NCBI GenBank assembly: GCA_009760855.2
Contig: WPIO01000043.1
Coordinates: forward strand, 1,428,001-1,492,000
DNA: 64,000 bases
Direction: 5' to 3'
Source of the DNA: Cristatella mucedo
Taxonomy: Eukaryota; Bryozoa; Phylactolaemata; Cristatellidae
Made by a program: the position numbers and the translations under genes. Shown in pieces: positions 56,651-64,000 of this stretch (positions are counted from its first letter, which is position 1; every line of letters begins with the position of its first letter). The notes under the pieces are model-generated. The model ran no database searches, was not told where the DNA came from, and was given only the letters and a program-made list of their open reading frames with translations.

Positions 56651-59362
56651 GGCTTTCTTCTCTCCCTGCGTCTTCTTCCTCTGCTCAATCTCTCAATCTC
56701 CCACTGTCTGCTGCTGCTGCTGTCGAATGCTCCCATTTCCGCTATGCTCAGCTCAGCTATTCGCGCGCTCTTTGTACGCAATCGCCTACTTCATCTCGAG
56801 TACTGCGACGATGCTGTCTGTGCGTCGTCGAGGCTTACTGTATCCCTCTTAAATGGAGCTGCCTCTTCATTCATCACTTCGGCGACGCCGCCCTCTCAGG
56901 ACGGCCCGTTCACAGATAAGCTTAGCGCTATACCGAGTTATCGGCGTCACGACGCCGCCCGCTCGTTAGGATGTTCTTCCCTACCCGTTTGAAGACAGCG
57001 AATGCTCTCGACGCCAGGCCAGTTATTCGCTTCAAAACTGAAAGGCCCTTGATATTATTGTATAATATATAGTATATAATATATATTAAGGCCCCTAGTT
57101 ATTATTTTGAGTCGACCTCTATCTTGGTTCCCGAGCGAAATGGCGAGAGCTTTGGGCCACTTTAAAAGTCGATGTAAAAGTAAGAGTTGAGCTTGCTGGC
57201 GACTGTTGATCTTCGGTCCCGATTTGCCCTTGAAACGCTAGTTCGTTGCTAAAATCTCGCAAGCCAGCATACCCAACCGAGTCGATACAGACAGAGCAGC
57301 ATTTATTACGCCACCACAATTTTTCGTTAACCGACGAACCTACGTGTACGATCAACCGCTTTCTTAATTCTTGTAATGAATGAACTGTGAAATTCTTCCG
57401 TACCGTTTGTCGTGGCAGACTAGCTTATCAAAAGGCTCGATCACCTTCATTCGCGAAAAGTCTCAGCGCCGCAAAGTAGCGGTAAACGCAGCTGCCGAGC
57501 CACGTGAAGAGTTCTCAATGGCGTGCTTTATGCAGAGGCAGAGATTTAACACTGTATAGATTACTTCTGATGGCTTCAAATCATTGTAGCTAAAATTGGG
57601 CTTGCTTGAAAGGAATTCTACATCCAAACAATCCGTGAATCTTAGGAATTCCGTCTCGACTTCTGCGCTTCTTCTCGACTCGTTTTGTGGAGGTTTGCCA
57701 TTGCCCTTTTGCACCGATTTACCATTACTATTTACCATTTGCCAAAACCAGTGCACAATGCCTTTTTACACTGACTTACCGTTACCACTAACCATTGCTA
57801 TTATCCTTTTGCCGATTACGCTTTTGCACTTGCCGCTCCACTTATTACTATGGCGATAGCGTCCCCTGTCGGCCGCTCGACTAATCGCGCGTACTGGACA
57901 GCTTCTATATCCCACAAATTCCTCAAGCCAGAAATTCATTCATTCCGAGGTGAAAAGTTGCGATAACCGAAAGATCAATGTTTTATTATTTAGGGGCGGC
58001 TCATGGAGCAGCTGGCGGGAGAGGCCCTAAACAAGTAATCTATAAGAAGATCGCTTGCCAGCTAGAAGTTCGGAAAGGGTTTGTTGCGTAATAAATAACT
58101 CGACCCTTGCTACTTTTCAAAGAAGTATCTCGAACTAAGTTCTTTAACCATTCAGCCAAGAGGGTATACATAACACATTGATATTTCTGACTGGATCGTT
58201 GAAAAGAAGGTTTTATAGGAGGTCTGAACCTTGGCCAAAATAGAGGCCACAGGAAGTCAAAGAAAGTGAGTAATTTTTAGCCCGTTTTTCATCCATTGGC
58301 ATCTTAGCAGACACAAAGGTGTAACCGCGCGGTGGTAGCCAGCCCCCGGTTCTCTGCAGGTAGGTTTCGCGATGCAGTGCTGCAGTGCGGTTAAAACACA
58401 AGCGGCCAAAACTGAGCGCCGAAAGCGACAGTTTATTGTGGGCCTGTTAGTAGTGGCTACGCGCCGGTGCAAGCGCTTTACGCGGCGCGTACCCGACCGA
58501 CGGAGTTAACTGCACGAACTCCCGAAGTTCGCGTATAATAAACTATCTTCTGCCTGCATCGCTAGCGATGATCCCAACCCCGAAGGCGGACCGCTACAGC
58601 ACCCCAAGATACGAGCAGCTAACCGAGTAGCCGGCAGAACACAGCCGCAAAGTCAAAGTTGCACTTAGCTGTTCGTCGCCGTCGGTCCGTCTCTCGTGCT
58701 CTCAAAGCGTATTCTCGCATCAACTACGGAAGCTGCAGCCCTGAGCTCTCCCAGTGAAACCGTTATATTCTATCTCCTCTAAACTCCTGACCTCTCGCGT
58801 AGCTGCTATTTCTACTTCAGCGCATTGGTCGGTGCACATCCTGACCGCATCGTCTGCACCGGGCTTTATTTTAACTTTAGCGGGCGGACCAGGAGCCGGG
58901 CCTGTACCAGGTGTCCTAGTCGAACCCGCTAAGGCAAGCACATTAGTCGGTCCATCTCCTAACCGCATCGCCTGCACAGAGCTCCATTCTAACCTGAGCT
59001 GGTTGGATCAGGAGCTGGGAGGTCTGTACTAGGCGCCCTAGTCAACCCCACTGAGGCAAGGGCCCCCATCGCGGCTAAGCTGAGAGCTGCCCCAGTGCAA
59101 AGGAAACGATCTCTTTTCCAAAACGGTCTAATAGTGGCAGCATTAAATAGGTAGTTAAAGTATAGATTAACTAACTTAACAATGTTGTGATATGAAAATA
59201 ATAGTTATTGACTGCGAGTGATCGCAAGTAATCTCAATAGAAAGATTTAGCTCATCTGGCAGTGCTGTGGTGTCGTGCTATATTATCTGTCTCTGTATTG
59301 CCTATAAATAAAACAACACAGCTAAATTTTGAAGTTTCCTAGACAACTTCCTGCTTATTATT

Positions 59363-59960
59363 TTAATAATAATAATAGTAATGCACTTTATAAAGCGCCT
59401 TCAGAGAACTCAATCTCTTTCTGGGCGCTTTACATTCACTAAAAAGAGAAATGCAATTGAATAGTGAGTAACATCATGCTTGATAAACAAACAAAATGAA
59501 TAACATGGTTAGGGGTGACATGCACAGGATCAGCATGCAACTGTGGTTAGTGGCAGCATGCACAGTGTCAGCACGCATAAGAACATCAAGGACGAATCAC
59601 AGGGACCCACTAAATGCTGTTCTAAATAGGTGTGCTTTTAAGTTCTTTTTAAATGTGGGCAAGTCAGGGGATGTTCTGATACAAGTCGGGAGTGAGTTCC
59701 AGGCTTTGAGAGCATACGAACTAAATACACGGTCTTCAAATAATTTGAGGTTTGTACGAGGTATTTATAGACTGTTGGATTCCGAAAAGCGAGTGGTACG
59801 ATGCTTGGCCTGGTGGGGGGAGTAGATCTGAGGGATAGGCTGGAGCCAAAGAATGACGTGACAAAAAAGTGAGCGACAAAATCTTGAAGTCAATCCGTTG
59901 CTTGACTTGTAGCTAGTGCAGGTCGGCGAGAAGTGGTGTGATGTGGCAACTGGTGACGCG
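59363..59960 (-). mobile_element. LINE-A 3' end, reverse
   Basis: Tail, 3' UTR and coding end with small slips; it stops at about 59955, where a CG-rich unique sequence starts. Confidence 0.88.
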
Positions 59961-59999
59961 TAGCCGTATCGTTGACGCGCATTTTCACTTTTGCTTGTG

Positions 60000-61480
60000 C
60001 GTCGACCTGTAGGCACGCTAGCTCTCTCTTCGCGCCACGTGCTCTGAAGCAGCACATCCGAAGGCTTCGACCGCCGGGATGCGCGCTCGCCCGCCTGCGT
60101 CACCTGCGTATTAATATTCAGCCGTAGTCGCCGCCACTATGTGTATGTAGTGGCGTCGTCATTAATCATTCTCTCCGTCGCGCCGCCGCCGCCTCCTGCG
60201 TCCCCACAGGCGGTGCACCTGACGTGATCGCGTGGCCATTCACAAATTCCTCCTCTCAATCAGTGGATAGGACCAGACTGCCAAAGGATTATGCGCTCTC
60301 ACGCCCCGGTCGGGTTAGGGCGGGGCAATGCGATAGCAATGCCACGCCAACCAACGCTCCCCTTTTAGTCACATGACATGAACCAACGGGACGAAATTAA
60401 ATTGCATAACCACCCAAGCGGCGAGAAAAGTGCACGCGGCAACTGAAGCGCGTACACTTTCCCCATAGCTTGGCTGATTATGCAATTTAATTTAGTAGCA
60501 GAATGGCTTAAATTGAGCTCTTCTAAAAATATCGTCGCTCCCTCTAAAATAATGCTAGCCTGCTATTGAAACCACTTTCCTGTGTAGCAAATGTAAAGCG
60601 CCTAGAAAGAGATCGAGTTCTCTGAGGGCACTTATCAAGTGCAATACTATTATTATTATTATTATTATTATCATTATTCAACAAAGGCCTCTCAAAGGTG
60701 TGCACCTTTCAGCCTCCTTTTTAACTCCATCTCGTAGATGCCGACAGCGCCCCTCTGAGGGGTGGGGCAGGGACTGTGTAAGCTGCGTGCCGAATATGCT
60801 ATGTCCCGCAAAGCTTTCAGAGCCGCCGGTCTCTGAGGATGGAGCAATTTGCATATGGCGGAAGGAAAGCGTGTCGTAACGAGCACGTATCGGAGCGTGG
60901 GAAGTTTTCAATGATAATAATTCAGACGGACCGAGCAAATTAAAAAAAAGCAAAAGAAAAAGGTCCGTTTTAGCTTTGCTTCAACTATCATCAGCTACGG
61001 GGACGGATGCGATGATTGTCGGTTGGTAGCGAGCGCCGGGCTCCGGGCGCGTAAACATTGAGTTGACAGTCGCCCAAGGATTCGGACTTATGTACAGGCT
61101 CAGTTAAACGAGCTGAGTCAGAGGGGCACGCGGTGCGAGGAGAAGCATTTAAGCTTGGTTGTCAGCCAGGAGATGGGAAAGGGTGAGCTAAAAGAGACAA
61201 TCACGCGGCCTTTAACTCGGCGCGTGCTCCACCGACGGGAAGTCGGGGTCAGGTCGCAACGTCGGTGAGCGCTGGTGCGCCGCTGCCTGCATTGGCGGGC
61301 GACGCTCGCAAAAGGCAAGCCTGGCAGCAGACTTTCGCACATCGTCCGCGAGCGTGTCGTGGCAAAGGCGGGAACGCGGGGGCAACGAGAGGGCGTCGAG
61401 AGTCGGAGTGTGAGAGGCTGCGTATGGAAAGCTCAGGAAGGTGTCGCGCGTGCAACATGTCCTCGCTAGAAGAACACGTA
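60000..61480. promoter_or_regulatory. Second CpG-dense stretch
   Basis: Several CG-rich patches (60000-60350, 61000-61480) separated by a LINE-A tail. No coding similarity seen. It may mark a promoter near the right edge of the window. Confidence 0.3.
60583..60677 (+). mobile_element. Solo LINE-A 3' tail
   Basis: Stem-loop and ATT units. Confidence 0.88.
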
Positions 61481-61757
61481 ACGTGATAATTGCCGATTTT
61501 CTCGACGAGTTCGCTCCTCTGACTAAGCACTACGCATGCGTGCCCATAGCCAAAACACCCAGTGATTTGACGTTTTGATTATTGATTGACTTTAACGTGA
61601 TTTGACGCCATATGCAATTATTAAAATGCTTATAGAAATCAGGAGTGAAGTCTGCAGAAGCGCAACTAATGATCACTGTAGGTCGTACCGATTTTTCTTC
61701 GCCGAGGCCAAGTTTAAGTTTCATAAAAGCTAGCGTATACCTTGAAAAATATTTCAG

Positions 61758-61804
61758 TGCTGCATTACAACGAGGGCCTGAGCATCCGTGACCTATCGGT
61801 GTCG
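61758..61804 (+). other. Possible 47-nt microexon
   Basis: Flanked by an atatttcag acceptor and a TCG|GTAAGG donor, open as LHYNEGLSIRDLSVS. It lies 300 nt downstream of a CpG-dense stretch (60.0-61.5 kb) that could hold a promoter. No homology recognised and no neighbouring exon found. Confidence 0.2.
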
Positions 61805-61809
61805 GTAAG

Positions 61810-63300
61810 GCCAGCGTAGCTGTTGATCCTGGCTTCCTGTCTGGCGAGGACTACATACCACGACCGCGGTCGTGAGGTGCTCGGATCTCACATTCAGTCT
61901 CTTTATGTTTTTGACGCTGTCGTAAGTGGAATCAGTTGTTATTGACTGACTTTTTACAGATTGAGGCTTCAGGGTTTCTTCATTATTCTCTTCCTGTCGT
62001 ATACTTTGTCGTATTCAGCGTTTCTGTTAAGTTTCGGCGTTGAGCACTGAGTGGTTTCCCTTTGTAGTTGGTCTTTCTCGCCGTTATTTGCGATAGGTAC
62101 TTAGCTTATATTGCTTCGGCTTGCTTTGCTTCTTTTTGTTGCAAATATACTGCCGTGAATACTCACCGGGCCACAATGGCAGGCTGAAACCGCTGGCTTT
62201 ACAAGTAAATTAGCTTGCATCCGTGAGAATAATAGGAAACGTAAACTTTTCTTTGCAAGGCGGGTGTGCATATACCAAAGGCAGGCACAGCATGACTGCC
62301 GGTCTGTCTGTCTGGCACACTATGGCAGCTTTCCGATGCGCCAGCTCCACTGGCCCAAGCAGAAGCTGAGCAATAGTCGTCATAAGCTGGCTCATTTTAG
62401 GGGTATATAGTGGAGTCCAAGATGCTCTATCCATAAATTCCGATTTCGACCGCCAACCATCTCGTTGATAGCGCCGAAGTGAACAGCATGCCTAGCGACC
62501 ATTTCTGTGATTATCTTCCTACCTCCCATATAAGCAAACTTGGAAAAAATCCACCGAGTTTATCACCAAGATGTCACGTATATTTGCGTCTTTGAACTCC
62601 GTTTGTTTCTCTACCTCAATGTCCTCTCTATGCTCACCGCTGCTCTCTTTATCTCGAAATTTGTGTCCAAGTTCTTTAGACCTTGCACGTTCTGTTCTCA
62701 TTCGGAGATGTACAATTTACCACTGCCATTCCTAAAAAACTTAACGAATATATCTATCGTGCAGCCCTTCGGTTTTGTTTCATAATATTTCAAAGAAGCT
62801 AGCGTCAGACCCCTAATTAAGCAGTTCACAAGAGACACAGAAAACTGGACCAACTTCCGCAAAGTCTCCATATTGCCGTTCCTATAAAAACGTTGAAGTG
62901 AGTTCTAACAGAGCAGCTACACTGTAGTATACAATGGTTTCAAGTGTAGCCCGGTTTCAATAAATCCTGCTCAGGAAAGCACATGCTTGTCTTCTTGAGT
63001 GTGCCAGAAGATGCTTGCACGTGATGCAAGTCTCGGCAGCTTGGCTCATCTGCCATTAAAGTGTCACGTCCTCGTTACATCACATCATAAAGAATATGAA
63101 CTGGTGCCCAAAGAAGAATTGTATTGGCTTCAAGATTCTATCTCTAACCTTGAGGCTCTTCCGTTATCTTGCCTACTCTTTCACCTTCTATTTTGCGCTT
63201 TTTTTGCGCTATTTTGCTATATTTATTATTTTTTTTTTCTATTCAGTCTATTTTGCCTCTGACTCACTGTAAATATCTCAAAGAAGGTTCTGTCAGTTAG
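61810..63300. other. No feature recognised
   Basis: AT-richer unique sequence; no exon, repeat or RNA signature I can support beyond a few short ORFs. Confidence 0.5.
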
Positions 63301-63319
63301 TGTAAGTAAATATGAATAC

Positions 63320-63445
63320 AATTCATTTGCAAAGTACCCTGAAAGAACTTAATATCTACCCGGGCGCATCGCATGTGCCGCAGGGTTCGAGTCCACGACA
63401 TCGGTCGTCAAAGGCACGTACCTTACTCCTAGGCCAAACCAGGGT
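63320..63445 (-). mobile_element. SINE-2 copy, reverse
   Basis: Tail block CAAAGTACCCTGAAAGAACT, box-B complement GGGTTCGAGTCC and head TACTCCTAGGCCAAACCAGG. Confidence 0.65.
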
Positions 63446-63556
63446 GGCAGATACTACAGCCTGGAACTCACCATGTACTGACCACACGTTAGCTCACTTT
63501 TTGAATGACTTCAAAAGAAGTTGAAAGCCTTAATTTTCTTAGCAACATTTTCTTTC

Positions 63557-64000
63557 TGCAGCTAGGATTTTCTGTCGTGAGTGTGGCAGTTGCCACATTT
63601 TACCACTTCTCGCCGACCTGCACTGGCTCCCAGTCAAGCAACGCATTGACTTCAAGGTTTCGTCACTCACTTTTAGGTTCCTTCATTCTTTGGCTCTAAC
63701 CTATTTGTCAGAGCTACTCCCCCACCAAGCCAAGCATCGTACCACCCGCTTTACGGAATTTTATTGTTTTGAAAAAGACTAGCTGATTCAACAGCCTCCT
63801 TTGTATAGAGACAGAAGAGCCTTAATGGCTATCAACACCGCTTCGAGCGTAAATTGGATATTGACAACAAAAGTGCCACATAACATATCAAGCAGTGATA
63901 GGGCAGTTACAAGACCATCACCGCTGCTGCTTAGGATGTCGACTCTGTGCGTGTCACCCCTAACTATTTTATTCATTATGTTTGCTTATCAAGCATGATA
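63557..64000 (+). mobile_element. LINE-A fragment interrupted by a reverse SINE-1 piece
   Basis: 63557-63760 is LINE-A coding sequence ([13 protein letters not shown] in the shifted frame). A reverse SINE-1 piece occupies about 63770-63850. About 63940-64000 resumes with the LINE-A 3' UTR and runs off the window. Confidence 0.7.

Larger units (their letters stand above)
56200..59100. other. CG-rich unassigned sequence
   Basis: Includes a CT microsatellite (56383-56438), a full SINE-1 (56480-56650) and otherwise unassigned sequence with frequent CG. An ORF at 57463-57756 (minus) reads like protein, but contains a 16-base match to LINE-A and has no supporting splice context. No gene is called. 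Confidence 0.5.

Noticed and set aside
57463-57756. Minus-strand ORF of 97 codons with protein-like composition
   Set aside because: No splice or promoter context, a short match to LINE-A on the other strand, and no family recognised.

Overview
The window is animal (metazoan) nuclear DNA, most likely from an invertebrate with a repeat-rich genome of moderate GC content. This rests on one confidently readable intron-rich gene, an integrin beta subunit, set among many non-LTR retrotransposon pieces, tRNA-derived SINEs and long microsatellites. I cannot name the species.

The gene runs on the + strand from the signal-peptide ATG at 18064 to a TAA at 52252-52254. I can place 19 coding exons plus a duplicated alternative of exon 7. 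All splice sites are GT-AG, all phases agree, and the summed coding length with one exon 7 is 2475 nt (824 residues plus stop). Domain order is signal peptide, PSI, hybrid, beta-I (MIDAS, ADMIDAS and LIMBS residues visible), hybrid, four cysteine-rich I-EGF modules, beta-tail, one transmembrane helix, and a cytoplasmic tail with two NPxY motifs. The most interesting point is a pair of tandem 84-nt exons (32310-32393 and 34186-34269). They encode alternative versions of the same 28 residues of the ligand-binding beta-I domain, which strongly suggests mutually exclusive splicing.

Left flank (1-18 kb): LINE fragments, a CpG-dense block at 3.3-4.8 kb, long CT, TA and C tracts, and several exon-like segments on the - strand between 6.27 and 16.8 kb. 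Two pairs of these are consistent in splice phase. One resembles the end of a double-stranded-RNA-binding domain and another gives a plausible protein C-terminus. They may be a second gene divergent from the integrin gene, but this is tentative.

Introns: many copies of one LINE family (A) with a conserved 3' stem-loop and an (ATT)n tail, two other LINE families (B, C), and two SINE families. SINE-2 shares the LINE-A 3' end and is probably mobilised by it. A 737-bp fold-back structure lies in intron 5. Minisatellites and CTA/CTG repeats surround the alternative exons.

Right flank (52.3-64 kb): the integrin 3' UTR, more LINE and SINE copies, a 28-bp minisatellite, CpG-dense stretches at 56.2-59 and 60-61.5 kb, and one possible tiny exon at 61758-61804. 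I recognise no further gene there.
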